Assembly (NCBI RefSeq): GCF_000802245.2 | Contig: NZ_CP021080.1 | Span: 5,642,001 to 5,706,000, forward strand | Length of the DNA stretch: 64,000 bases | Direction: 5' to 3' | From: Streptomyces pluripotens | GTDB taxonomy: Bacteria > Actinomycetota > Actinomycetes > Streptomycetales > Streptomycetaceae | Shown here: positions 52,320 through 63,000 of the stretch, one piece after another | How positions within the stretch are numbered: the first letter of the stretch is position 1 | Layout of the letters: every line of letters begins with the position of its first letter | Notes under the pieces: model-generated | Told to the model about the DNA's origin: nothing | The model's input: the letters and a program-made list of their open reading frames with translations, nothing else | Database searches by the model: none | Program-made: the position numbers and the translations under genes

Positions 52320-55300
52320 GAGTTGTCCTCCGGCATCTTCCACTGAGGGGCATGGTCGGGTGCGCGGTACACCAGTCGCTCCTTGATCGGGCTCACCAGA
52401 AGATTGATCTCGGGCTGCACCTCGCGCATCGAGTTCGCCACGATGAACGGCGCGGCGTCTCGGGTGTCGATGCCTGCCTTGGCGTTCTCCGCGCTCATCA
52501 TCAGTGCGTCGTGCCGGCCGTCGTCCAGGACCCTCTCGTACACCAACGACTTACGGTCCTCCATGAGGCTCTTGCGTCGCTTGCCCCATTGGTCGAGCCG
52601 GTTCTCCAGGCGCAGGCGGGCGCGGGTGGCGGCATCCTCGTCGCCGGCCCGCGCGACGCGACGCACGAGGGCGTCGACGAGTTCGCCCGCGAAGTGCTGC
52701 TCGGCCTCGATACGGGCCGCCCCGTCCTCCGGGGACAGCCCCGGGCCAGCCTTGGCCGCCTGCAGGACACGGGCGGCGCTGACCAGCACGCCGTCGAGGC
52801 CGCGCTCCAGCGAGGTCACCGAGAACGGAGTCACCGACAGCGCCTCCACCTGGGCGTAGAACGTCTCGTGGTAGTGGCGGAACTGCTCGAAATGGGCGAG
52901 GTCCCTCGGCCGCGCCCAGTTCCCGAGCGCGACTACCAGGCCCGGCCGGTCCGCCGTTCGGCCCACACGGGAGGACGCCTGGATGTACTCCGCGGTGTTC
53001 TTCGGCTGCCCCACCACGAGCATCAGGCCGAGGCGGGTCACGTCCACGCCCACCTGGAGCATGGAGGTGGCCAGAACTACGTCGTACGGATTGACCTCAC
53101 GCGTGGGCTCCGGCTTCTTCGCCTCCCGCAGCGCGCGCCGGTTCCGCTTGCCCGCGGTGGAGTCGAAGCCCGGGTTAAACGCCGTCGCCATCTGGTCCAG
53201 GGTCGCGGTGATGTCCGCGCTGGCCACGCGCGAGGTCAGCTCGGCGACGTGCAGCGAACCGTAGTCGGTGCCGGTGCGGCGGGGGAGCTTCGACCAGGGG
53301 CGGCCCTTGGCGAGCGCGGTCTGGATGTCGTCGCTCATGTACCGTGCCATGCCAGCGAGTTCGCGGGTGGCGCTGAAGTAGCCGACCAGGCTCATGTACG
53401 GGTCGGCCACGCGGCCGGAGCGGTCGAGGAGCAGCTGTCCGCCGGCCAGGAGCACCTCGGCGACCCGGATCTCCGCCGTGGTCAGGCGCACCCCGGTCGT
53501 GCTGATCCCGATGTACCGGCGCCCCGGGTGCTTCTCGGAGACCGGGATCTCCTTGGAGAAGTACGTGTTGCCGGCGTCCAGGACCTGTGGCGGGAAGATG
53601 GTGACGTCACGCCCGTACAGCGCACGCACCTGCTCCGACGCGTTACGGGCGGTGGCTGTGGAGGCGACGAGCAGCGGACGCACCGGGCGCCCGTCCTTGG
53701 TCCGCCAGTCGGTCATCACGTCGATGGCCACCTCGAACAGGCCCACCGTCGTGCCGAGTGCCCCAGTGATCAGGTGCAGCTCGTCCTGGATGACCAGATC
53801 CGGTGGCCGCAGCCGCATGGCTGGGTGAATGGGGGCCGCCGGCCAGCTGTCCTTCTTGGGATGCTTGCTGCCGTCCTTGATGTCGCACTGCTGATAGTCG
53901 GGATGCACGAATCCGTGCCGTTCACAGCGCCGCGAGACGTGCCCGAACAGCGAGGCGGCCTCGCCCTCCCGCGCCAGGCGGGCGAACTTGTCCACAGTGG
54001 CGATGACGAACGCCGGCGCGAGCCGGTAGATCTCCTCGTCCACCGTGAGCACCGGCAGCCCGTCCGGGACCTCACCGCCGTCGGCGAACGGACAGTCGGC
54101 CAGCTCGTCCCCGCAGTACACGTACACCCGGCGCAGCGCGGGCTCCGTGCGCACATCGCGCGCCTCGACCCGCGTCCCGCACCACGGGCAGCGCTGGATC
54201 TGCAGCACCGTCAGCCGATAGCCACGGCCCCCATGGGCCTTCTGCAACTGCTCGGCGGCCTCGTCGTACCGTTTCGGACTTACGTCGGTGCCGACCCACA
54301 GGCCGATCCGGAACGGCTCGTCCCCCCACGTCGCCACATCATCGCGTCGCGCCAGCTCCGCCGCGCACACCAGGGCGGTGGCGCGCTGGAACTGCTGGGC
54401 GGTGAGCAGGCGCAGCGTGTACCGCATGAGGACGGCCACTCCGGACCGCCCGTCCAGCGGACCGTCGAAGGCATCCACGACACCCTGGCGGCGACGGATC
54501 GCGAACGTGTACGCGGCCAGACCCAGATACGCCTCCGTCTTACCACCACCGGTCGGGAAGAACAGCAGCTGCGCCTTGGCCAGATCCCCCGACCGCTTCT
54601 CCGCCGCCGGATCGGACAGCAACGGCAACTGCATGAGCACGAACGCGAGCTGGAAGGTACGCCACGAATGCGCCCGTTCCTTCTTGTCCTCGAGGATCGC
54701 CTCGCGAGCCTCGTCGATGCTCTCCTCCGGCCGGCTCGCCCGCCGCTCTGCGACCTGGGACTGCACACGCTGATCGGCCATCACCCGGTTCATGAACCGG
54801 AAGCAGCGCAACGCCTCCTCGTCCCCGAGGAGATGCTTCAGACCCTCCTCAAGCTGGCGTTGCACCCGGCGCGCCTCGGTGACCGCGTCCAGACCCTCGG
54901 ACCGCAGATGCTCCGGAAGAGCCTTGGCCCGCCGCTCCTCGCCGTCCAGCCAGGCCGTGTAACCCGCGACGATCGGCTCAAGACCCGTACGCAGCTCGTC
55001 GGTCGACGCCTCCTGGAGCTTGCGCATGTCCAGCAGGGCCGCGCCGGTCTCCTCAGCGGCCGTCTGCGGCGTCTCAGTCACCGGCAGCCACGTCGTCCAG
55101 ACCTCACTGGCCCGGCGCGCTCCCTCGGCTACCTCCCAGTCCACCGAGCAGGTCCGACCATGGGCGAACTCCAAACGGTTGCGGTACTGAAGCCGCAGCC
55201 GCCGCAGCTCGTCGTCCGGCTCCTCGCGCGTGTCCAGAAGTACGTCATTGACCGGCAGGAACACCTCAGCGCCACTGGCCGACACCGACAGCTTGGTCTG

Positions 55301-56065
55301 GTACAGCCACGCCTCGACTGGGATCTTGCGAGGCGTCTCCCGGTCATTGCACAACGCCACCTCGATCAGCCGGCAGCCACGCTCGGAGTCGTCGTAACGA
55401 TCCACCCGAAGCAGGACCTTGTCCTTGAGTACGATCTCGGTCGTACGGGACGGCCTCAGGTCGGCAACCTTGATCGCCTTCGCGATGGCGTGCGGGGTGC
55501 GCTGGAAACGACGGAGCACCGGAGCGGATGCCGCCCCCTCGCCCCCGCCGCCTTCGGTGCCCTCGCCACGCTTCTCCTTCACCGCCTCGTACGTGCCCCA
55601 CGAGGCGGTCACCGTGAACTCGTCCAGATCGTCAGGGAACTGGAAGCGCAGCCCCATCGACGCCGGGATCATCAGCCCGCGCTTCTGCGGCTGGTCCTCG
55701 ACCTCGTCCTCATCCGAACTCGCGCTGCTGTCGTCAACGGCGGTGAGCGGCACGCCACGGCTCTCGGCCGCATCCACAGCGTCGCCCACGTCGGTCGCGG
55801 CGTCGTCCGACCCCGCCTCGCCGGGGTCGTCCTGGCCGGCGGTGAGACGCACGGGCGCGATCCGGCCGATCAGGTACGCCGAGTCGGGGACACCGTCGAG
55901 GATCTCGTCCGGGCCGTTTGCCGGGCCGAGGAGTTCGCGCTCCAGGATGTCGACCAAGTTCTCGCGGGCGGTCCACGAACGGTCGTCGGGGTCGAGGGCA
56001 AGCCGATAGGCCGGGGCCGGGAGGACGCCAGGTGTCGCGGCCGGCCGGGCGCCGTGGGTAGTCAC
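52316..56065 (-). CDS. drmA: DrmA, DISARM superfamily 2 helicase
   Basis: 1249 aa from GTG 56065, one-base overlap (TAGTG) with drmMI. Walker A LLFFPTGGGKTEAYLGLAAY (about residue 500), DExH motif LVIQDELHLITGALGT (about 760), motif V region TSMLQVGVDVTRLGLML and motif VI YIQASSRVGR (about 1035). A Cys4 site (CPWCGTR and CGDELADC) lies between. Long family-specific N-terminal region. Works with DrmB as the DNA-loading core of DISARM. Confidence 0.94.
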   Translation of the reverse strand: MTTHGARPAATPGVLPAPAYRLALDPDDRSWTARENLVDILERELLGPANGPDEILDGVPDSAYLIGRIAPVRLTAGQDDPGEAGSDDAATDVGDAVDAAESRGVPLTAVDDSSASSDEDEVEDQPQKRGLMIPASMGLRFQFPDDLDEFTVTASWGTYEAVKEKRGEGTEGGGGEGAASAPVLRRFQRTPHAIAKAIKVADLRPSRTTEIVLKDKVLLRVDRYDDSERGCRLIEVALCNDRETPRKIPVEAWLYQTKLSVSASGAEVFLPVNDVLLDTREEPDDELRRLRLQYRNRLEFAHGRTCSVDWEVAEGARRASEVWTTWLPVTETPQTAAEETGAALLDMRKLQEASTDELRTGLEPIVAGYTAWLDGEERRAKALPEHLRSEGLDAVTEARRVQRQLEEGLKHLLGDEEALRCFRFMNRVMADQRVQSQVAERRASRPEESIDEAREAILEDKKERAHSWRTFQLAFVLMQLPLLSDPAAEKRSGDLAKAQLLFFPTGGGKTEAYLGLAAYTFAIRRRQGVVDAFDGPLDGRSGVAVLMRYTLRLLTAQQFQRATALVCAAELARRDDVATWGDEPFRIGLWVGTDVSPKRYDEAAEQLQKAHGGRGYRLTVLQIQRCPWCGTRVEARDVRTEPALRRVYVYCGDELADCPFADGGEVPDGLPVLTVDEEIYRLAPAFVIATVDKFARLAREGEAASLFGHVSRRCERHGFVHPDYQQCDIKDGSKHPKKDSWPAAPIHPAMRLRPPDLVIQDELHLITGALGTTVGLFEVAIDVMTDWRTKDGRPVRPLLVASTATARNASEQVRALYGRDVTIFPPQVLDAGNTYFSKEIPVSEKHPGRRYIGISTTGVRLTTAEIRVAEVLLAGGQLLLDRSGRVADPYMSLVGYFSATRELAGMARYMSDDIQTALAKGRPWSKLPRRTGTDYGSLHVAELTSRVASADITATLDQMATAFNPGFDSTAGKRNRRALREAKKPEPTREVNPYDVVLATSMLQVGVDVTRLGLMLVVGQPKNTAEYIQASSRVGRTADRPGLVVALGNWARPRDLAHFEQFRHYHETFYAQVEALSVTPFSVTSLERGLDGVLVSAARVLQAAKAGPGLSPEDGAARIEAEQHFAGELVDALVRRVARAGDEDAATRARLRLENRLDQWGKRRKSLMEDRKSLVYERVLDDGRHDALMMSAENAKAGIDTRDAAPFIVANSMREVQPEINLLVSPIKERLVYRAPDHAPQWKMPEDNS

Positions 56066-59000
56066 TAGTCGTCCTCCTCATCCTCGTCGATGTCCTCATT
56101 GTTACCGGCGGGACTGACAACGCCTTGCAGGGCAGCGCGACGATGATTCTCTTCGAGGAGGAGGTCGAGGATCTGCACCCGGGCGGCAGGGCTCACCGTC
56201 CAACGCTCCATCTGACGGTAGGTATGGAAGCCGTGATCCAGGGGGACGCTGTCCCATCCGTAGGCAGCCATTACGGCCCGATCGAGTTCCACGTGGATCG
56301 CGCGGATCTTCGCCACATCAGAATCGGCGGAATCAGTAATGGCGCGATTATTGACCAAGCTATAGAGGTCCGTCAGACCAAGTCCACGGCGAGTCATGAT
56401 TTCCCGCCGATCAAGCTCAAGTGCCCTTCCAGCTTCAGGCATTCGTCCATTCTCTTGCGGAAAAGGGAAGGTCTCGAACACGGAAGACGGGGTATAGCGA
56501 GGATCATTACGCATCCCCGAGCCAAATCTAATAGCCCAGACCTGATGAAGACTTGACGACAGTACCGCCTGATCCCCGAAGGAATCCGTAGCAAAAGCGA
56601 TGGTTGCATCGCTGGGCAACCAGGCGGTCGGGATGCGCATGGGTAGCGCAGTTTTACTATGCCGCGTGATAGCAAGCATTTCCTTCAGCGAGGAGATCGC
56701 CGCACGCAAAGCAGGGCGAGGCCGGTGAAACAGCCACCAGGGTGCCTCTCGCACCGCCTTGGCCTTTTTGGCGCGATCAGGTTTCACGCGCTCCAGCACG
56801 TGTGCATAGGGCAAGGCGAACGCCTGAGCCTCCTCTTCGGAAAGCCCCGTGAAGTCAATTGCCCACCGGGAGGGCTTGCCGTCAGGCCGGGCATTGAGGT
56901 CATCTCCCCCAAGGAACGGCTTGAGCACGCGCGCATTCTCCGCGTCGACGGCAATCCATTCCAAAGCCTGCTCCGGGGAAACAATAAATCCTCCACCGTA
57001 CGGCTCGCAGCCCTTAAATGCAATACCTCGATTGACTGTCAGCCTTACTCGGTAATCGTCCACGCTCCCCATGGGTTCAAGGACCGTGGAAATTCTCTTC
57101 GCTTCAATTTCGTCAACAATCCGCGGAACATCCTGCGGAATCTCTCCGCGAATTCCCCATACTGCGGCATACTCGAGGTCGGCATTCGAGGTAGGCCACG
57201 ACTTACTCTGGATGGCTCGACTGATCGTGAAACCTTTTCGAGCCATCTGGTCCAAGCCGACTTCGCGCGTTTGACCTTCCCCAACGGAACTAGTAGCGAT
57301 GAGCCCGAGAGTACCGCGGTCCTTGACTAGCATCATTGCCCGAAGGAAGAAATATGCAACAAGGTCAGCCTTACCCTTCCTCCCGAAAGCAAGGATCTCG
57401 ACCAACCAGGACCGGACATTAGACCCCATCGCCTTTGGGATTTTGTACTCGCCAAGAAATGGGGGGTTACCGACGATGGCATCGAACCCTCCACGCTCCA
57501 TAATGTCCGGTACCGCAAGAATCCAGTGCAGGGGCTTCCACCGCATGTAATCTGTAGCGACCGCCGGCGCGAGTCCTGCTTCCAAAATTCCGTCAAGCAT
57601 GACCCTATTGGATTCCTCGCCTTCGACGGGGTAGGCAAGTTCAACGGCGATGTGCAGGTTCTCGTATGCCTCTCGCATCTGCTTGCCGGGCTTGCCTCCC
57701 CAACGGAGACCAGCAGCAATCACGGCGTCGGCCACATCAGCGAGCTGGGCGGTGATTCTCTGGTACTCGCGCCATTGCCGTCGCTTGGTGGCCGCGGAGC
57801 GTTGCGGGTCGCTGTCGTTAACCTCGGTGGCGAGCTGACGGCGCAGCCGGGCAGCGCGGTCGAGAGTACCGTCGATATCGATATCGAAGAGACTGATCTG
57901 ATCGCGGACTGCGTCGATGTGGATGTGGAGGTCCCGCAGCTGCTGGGCGTCAGTCAGACCGAGGAGCGCGTTGCCGTGGAGCACCTTGTCGTCGACGAAG
58001 GAGAAGGGGAGCTTCGGGTCCAGCGACACCAGCCAGAGCGACAGCTTGCACATCTCCACGGCCATGCCGTTGATGTCGGCGCCGTACAGGCAGGTTGCGA
58101 CGACGGTCCTTATGGCGTGGACGAGCAGGTCGTGCGGTGTCCTTCCGTACGCCACACCCTCGCGCTGCCATGCTTCGACGAGCCGGTCGGCGAGGTAGCG
58201 CGCCGCGGCAACCAGGAAGGCGCCCGAGCCGCAGGCGATGTCGGCGATGCGCAGGTCGAGGATCTGGTCGGAGTCGATGGGCCGCCACGCGTCCTGGTCT
58301 GCGGTCTGGTGTGGTCCGGGCGAGTAGACCAGAGGTTCCAGTGCGTACCGGACAACTTCCTCGGCCAGCGAGCGGGGCGTGTAGTGCGCACCGGCCGAGG
58401 CGCGCGAGGGGGTCTCCACCAGGAGAACGCCGCCGGGCTCGACCACCAGCGGCCGGTTGCGCAGGTCGCGGCGGATGATTCCGATGAACGGGCGCAGCCG
58501 GTCGCGCAGGTCCGGGTCGTCGGTGACATCGCGCAGGGCGATCTCGATGTCATCCAGCGTCTCGCCCGCCTTCAGAGCCTTGGTGAGGGCGGCCTTGCTG
58601 GACGGCTTCGCGGCTGGCTGGTGCTGCTTGATCCAGGCGAGGATCGCGTCGGCCAGAGCGGTCTCGGTGCGCTTGGCCTGGCTGAGTTCTTCGAGGGTGG
58701 TGAGGGGGATCTCGGGTTCGGATCCCGCGCTGCCGGTGAGACCGACGGTGATCTCATCGGCGGGTTCGCAGGAGTAGCCGAGCAGACCCTCGTAGATGTA
58801 GCCGATCTGTTCGACGTCGATATCGCGGAAAGAGATCCGGCGTGCTCCGCCGGTCAGCTGGGCGATCTGGACGGCGCGCAGGACTTCGAGCATGACGCGG
58901 TCGCTGACCGTGATGGCCAGGGTGTCCTGGGAGTCGCAGGCGGTGAGGAAGGGGAAGCGGGCCGGATCAAAGAGGGAGCCGCCGTACTCGGGCAGGCGCA

Positions 59001-60093
59001 GGTCCTCGAAGCTCGCGCCCCGGTACAGGGCCTGGGAGGTGGCCAGGAGCCGGTGCCAGGTCAGAAACGTGGCGTCGAGGGCCTGTTCGCCTTCCTCTTT
59101 CTCGCGGGCGTCGAGGAGGTCGAGTTCGTCGCTGATGCCGTATCCCATCGCGAAGAGGCGGCTCTGCGGCAGCAGTCCGCGTTCTTCAGCGAAGAGGAGG
59201 AAGACAACGCGCATCATGACGGTGACGGCAGCCTCGTAGACCTCGCCTCTTGCCGCCGGCAGCGGGTCGGGCTCGCCGCGTCGCTGTGCGTCCAGGGCGC
59301 CTTCGGACAGGGCCTGGACGATGAGTTCGACGGCGCGGCGGACCTGGGTGCCGAGCGCTTCAGTGATCTTCTCCGCAGCAGTGACGGACTCGCCGAAGAG
59401 CTCGGTCAGCCGGTCCTGCTGCTTGCCTCCGACCAGGCGGCGGCGCTGCAGGAGCTCGATGAAGGCATTGCGGGTCTGGGGCTCTTCGATCCAGGTCTGG
59501 GCATCGACGATGCCGGAGGCGACCATGGTCTGCGGGCGGGCGCTGACGATCGCCCACCAGCGGCCGTCGGTGACGACGCCGATGGGGACGCCGGAGGCGC
59601 GCAGCAGCTCCTCCATGCGGTCGATGGGGCTGGCCGACCAGCCGTCGGTGAGCGGATCGCGAAGAGAGCCCGTGGGATCGGTGACCAGGACGAGGGCGCC
59701 GGTGGTGTCGCCGTGGACGAGGGCGCCGTCAGCGCGCACAGTGACCGTGTAATCGGGTGAGCGGACCTCGGCGGTGGCCGGGGCCGGCGCGGTGTAGGCG
59801 GTACTCCAGCGCAGCCCCTGGCGCAGGACGAGGTCGACCCAGGTGTCGCGGGCCTCGCGGTACAGGTCGAGGGCGGCTTCGTCGCCCGGGTGCTCGTCCC
59901 AGTTCTCCCACGCCTTCTCGAAGGCGGGCTTGGCGTCCTTGATGGCGTCGAGGGCCCGGGAGTCGGGCTGGGGGATCCCCTGCGGGTAGACGCGTTCCAG
60001 GGCGGGGACGGCGAGGAAGGGGCCATCCGCGTCGACGAGTTCGAGCCAGGCGCGGTGCAGGCCGGCGGCGGTCGGGAGGTTGCGACGGCTCAT
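56065..60093 (-). CDS. drmMI: DrmMI, DISARM class 1 adenine DNA methyltransferase
   Basis: 1342 aa from ATG 60093, ATGA overlap with drmD. N6-adenine methylase of the Eco57I/type IIG-like architecture: SAM motif I IADIACGSGAFLVAAARYLA (about 620) and catalytic motif IV IVGNPPFLGEY (about 875). The C-terminal third holds the target-recognition region (ALPMRIPTAWLPSDATIAFA and neighbours). It marks host DNA; DISARM then acts on unmodified DNA. Codons for roughly residues 780-1265 are far more AT-rich than the rest, suggesting domain replacement. Recognition sequence unknown. Confidence 0.93.
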   Translation of the reverse strand: MSRRNLPTAAGLHRAWLELVDADGPFLAVPALERVYPQGIPQPDSRALDAIKDAKPAFEKAWENWDEHPGDEAALDLYREARDTWVDLVLRQGLRWSTAYTAPAPATAEVRSPDYTVTVRADGALVHGDTTGALVLVTDPTGSLRDPLTDGWSASPIDRMEELLRASGVPIGVVTDGRWWAIVSARPQTMVASGIVDAQTWIEEPQTRNAFIELLQRRRLVGGKQQDRLTELFGESVTAAEKITEALGTQVRRAVELIVQALSEGALDAQRRGEPDPLPAARGEVYEAAVTVMMRVVFLLFAEERGLLPQSRLFAMGYGISDELDLLDAREKEEGEQALDATFLTWHRLLATSQALYRGASFEDLRLPEYGGSLFDPARFPFLTACDSQDTLAITVSDRVMLEVLRAVQIAQLTGGARRISFRDIDVEQIGYIYEGLLGYSCEPADEITVGLTGSAGSEPEIPLTTLEELSQAKRTETALADAILAWIKQHQPAAKPSSKAALTKALKAGETLDDIEIALRDVTDDPDLRDRLRPFIGIIRRDLRNRPLVVEPGGVLLVETPSRASAGAHYTPRSLAEEVVRYALEPLVYSPGPHQTADQDAWRPIDSDQILDLRIADIACGSGAFLVAAARYLADRLVEAWQREGVAYGRTPHDLLVHAIRTVVATCLYGADINGMAVEMCKLSLWLVSLDPKLPFSFVDDKVLHGNALLGLTDAQQLRDLHIHIDAVRDQISLFDIDIDGTLDRAARLRRQLATEVNDSDPQRSAATKRRQWREYQRITAQLADVADAVIAAGLRWGGKPGKQMREAYENLHIAVELAYPVEGEESNRVMLDGILEAGLAPAVATDYMRWKPLHWILAVPDIMERGGFDAIVGNPPFLGEYKIPKAMGSNVRSWLVEILAFGRKGKADLVAYFFLRAMMLVKDRGTLGLIATSSVGEGQTREVGLDQMARKGFTISRAIQSKSWPTSNADLEYAAVWGIRGEIPQDVPRIVDEIEAKRISTVLEPMGSVDDYRVRLTVNRGIAFKGCEPYGGGFIVSPEQALEWIAVDAENARVLKPFLGGDDLNARPDGKPSRWAIDFTGLSEEEAQAFALPYAHVLERVKPDRAKKAKAVREAPWWLFHRPRPALRAAISSLKEMLAITRHSKTALPMRIPTAWLPSDATIAFATDSFGDQAVLSSSLHQVWAIRFGSGMRNDPRYTPSSVFETFPFPQENGRMPEAGRALELDRREIMTRRGLGLTDLYSLVNNRAITDSADSDVAKIRAIHVELDRAVMAAYGWDSVPLDHGFHTYRQMERWTVSPAARVQILDLLLEENHRRAALQGVVSPAGNNEDIDEDEEDD

Positions 60094-63000
60094 GCCTGGA
60101 CCATTCCGTTCTTCGCGTCTTCGGGGGTGAGGGCGAACACGACCGCGGCGGCGGACACGTACGGCCTGATGTCGCTGTAGCGCTCCTGGATCGAGGCGAT
60201 CTCGCGTGCCTCCTCGTCGTCCAGACTGTCGAGGCGCTCGTTCATGTGGTGCAGGTCCCGGCGTCGCTGCTTCTGCTGGTCGTCGGTGAACAGCAGTTCT
60301 TCCTCGGCACGGATGGCCTGCTCGAGGCGGTCTCGGGAGTCGCGCAGGTTGACCCGGAAGGCTTCGAAGATCTCGTGGGCCCGCTTGATGTCGGAGTCCC
60401 GACGCTGCGTGAGTGCCTCGGTGACCTTCTCCTGGCGGCTGGCGCTCTTGCGTTCCATCGCGGTCAGGAGGCGCGTACGCAGCCGGGAGCCGTCATCGTT
60501 CCACTGGTCGGCGAGGTGAGTACGCACCTTCTCGTCGGCCAGGAGCAGGTCCGCGGAGTCGAGGGTCTCGTCGAGGACCTGTTCGACCTTGGACTCGGCA
60601 AGGGCCTGACCGCGTAGCCGGACGCCGGTGAGGAACACCTCTTCGTGCAGGCGCAGCCCGCCGCGTCCGACGAGGACGAGCCGGGAGACGGCGGCGACAC
60701 AGGACTCGGGAAGGCCGGGGGCGATGACGGCGGTGACCCGGTTGACCGGGGAGTCCGTGCTGAACAGCGCGGAGCGCAGGGTGCGGGTGGCGCGCTGCAT
60801 GAGGGCGTGCCCAAGGTGGATGTGGACCAGGTCGGTGCGCTGCTGGGCGGCCTGATCGTCGAAGGTGATGGGGCGCGGGACCCCCGGCTCCAGGCGGGTG
60901 TCCAGGCCGCGCAGGGCCGGCTGCCAGGAGCGTCCGAGGTTCGGGATCTCGAAGACCTGTGCCTCGGTGCGGTCGTCGCCGATCTCGACGAGCGGGGGCT
61001 GGGCGGTCAGGGTGAGCGCGGTGTCCACTACCCGGCGTGCGTTCGCGGGCGTGAGGTGCATGGCGGCCTTGTGCTCGTCGTACGTCTCCGACATGCGGGT
61101 GAGCTGACGGTTCAGCTCCATCCCGCCGGCCAGCACACGGGTGATCACCTCGTTGCCGTCGTCCGGCGCCGTCAACCGGGCCTTGCGCGACGTGCGAGTG
61201 GGGACGAAGTGCTCCTGCACCTCGGCGTCGATGACCTGGTTGACCTTGCCGAGGTCCTCGGCGGCCTGTCCGACCTTGGTCGCGATGATCCCCATGAACT
61301 TCATGTCCGCGTCGTACGTCGTGGAGCTGGAGACCGGCACGAAGTGGAAGATCTCCGGGTGCTCGGTCTGCCCGTACCGGTCGATGCGGCCGATGCGCTG
61401 TTCCAGGCGGGACGGGTTGAAGGGGATGTCGAAGTTGACCAGACGGTGGCAGTGGGTCTGCAGGTCGATGCCCTCACCGGCGGAGTCGGTGGCGAGCAGG
61501 ATGCGGACCGGGTGCTTGTCGGGGCTCTCGGTGAAACGGGCGCGGATCTTCTCCCGCTCCTCGGTCGGGGTCGAGCCCTGGATGACCTCCAGTACGTCGT
61601 CGTAACCGCGCTGCCGCAGGACGCGCTCTATCCATTCGAGGGTGGCCGCGTACTCCGTGAACACCACGACGCGTTCGTTGCTCCAGTGCGTGCCGTCCGG
61701 CCGGCAGACCGCAGCAAGGAAAGTCAGCAGCTTTTCCAGCCGGGAGTCCGGCTTGTACTCGTACCGGCGACCCCACTCGATGAGCGAGGCGATCTCACTG
61801 CCGGTGGCTGCGGCCAGAGCATCCGATCCCTTGGACTGGCGCAGCGCGGTGAACTCGGGATGCTCGGCAGCACCCTCTTCCTCATCCGACTGGCCACTGC
61901 CCAGGACCTCGTTGTAATACGCGTCCTCGTCGTCCAGCCGGAACTGCCGGTGGCCGCTGTCCGCACCCTCGTAGAGCTCGAGGGTGCGGGCGAACGACCA
62001 CGGGCTGGACAGGAAACGCTTCTTCAGCAGCATGGCGACGATGTCACCACCCGACCCCTTGCCGTTCGCACGGGCGCTGTCCGCCAGGAGCCGCTCCAGC
62101 TTCGCGAACTGCAGCTGCTCCTCCTCCGACGGCGTGAACGGGAGGGGCGCCAACTTCCGGGTCTTGAACCCCTTCTCCGGCAGGTCTGTCTTCAGCCACC
62201 GCACCATCACCTCCTTCAGCGCGCGCTCGTCGATGCTCGCACCGCGGGTGAACCGACGGCCGTCGATCATCTCCAGCAGGGCCGTGAACGACTCCGAATA
62301 GCCGTTGTGCGGCGTCGCGCTCAGGAACAGACGGTGCTCGCACGCCTCGGCGAGCTTCATCGTCGCCGTCGTCCGCTTGCTGTCCACCGCGTAGCCGCGC
62401 TGCCCCGGTGCCGTCGTCGGGCTGGCCGGTGCCACGTGGTGCGCCTCGTCGACCACCAGCACGTCGAACGCGTACCGCCTGGCGGTCTCCGCGCTGCGCA
62501 CGTCCGCCAGCACGTCACGCAGCAGACGTTGCGCCCGCAGCGACGGCAGCCACGCCATGCTCACGATCACGCGGGGGAAGAGCCGGAAGGGGTTGGCGTT
62601 CAGCCCGTGGCTTCGCCGCACCTTCGCCATCAGCTCGCTGTTGACGATGACGAAGTCGAGGCCGAACTTCTCCCGCATCTCGTCCTGCCACTTCAAGGAC
62701 AGGCTCGGCGGGCAGACAATCACCACGGACCGCGCACGGTGCCGCAGCAGCAGCTCCTGCACGACGAGGCCGGCCTCGATGGTCTTGCCCAGACCGACAT
62801 CGTCCGCCAGCAGCAGGTTCGTACGCGACGACTGCAGAGCGCGGCTCAGCGGCACCAGCTGGTACGCCTCCACGTTCGCGCCACTGCGGAACGGGGCCTG
62901 GTAGGAGTTAGCGTCCGCCGAGGTGACCGCACCCCAGCGGACCGCGTCCACGAACGCGGCGAGGGTGTTCGGGTCGTCGAACGCCTCGGCTCGCACGGTC

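Noticed and set aside
52268..56068. 1266-aa plus-strand open frame opposite drmA
   Set aside because: Exact shadow of drmA; Arg/Val/His-rich composition without domains, a normal product of high-GC codon bias.
57526..59760. 744-aa plus-strand frame opposite drmMI
   Set aside because: Shadow frame; the methylase motifs are on the minus strand.
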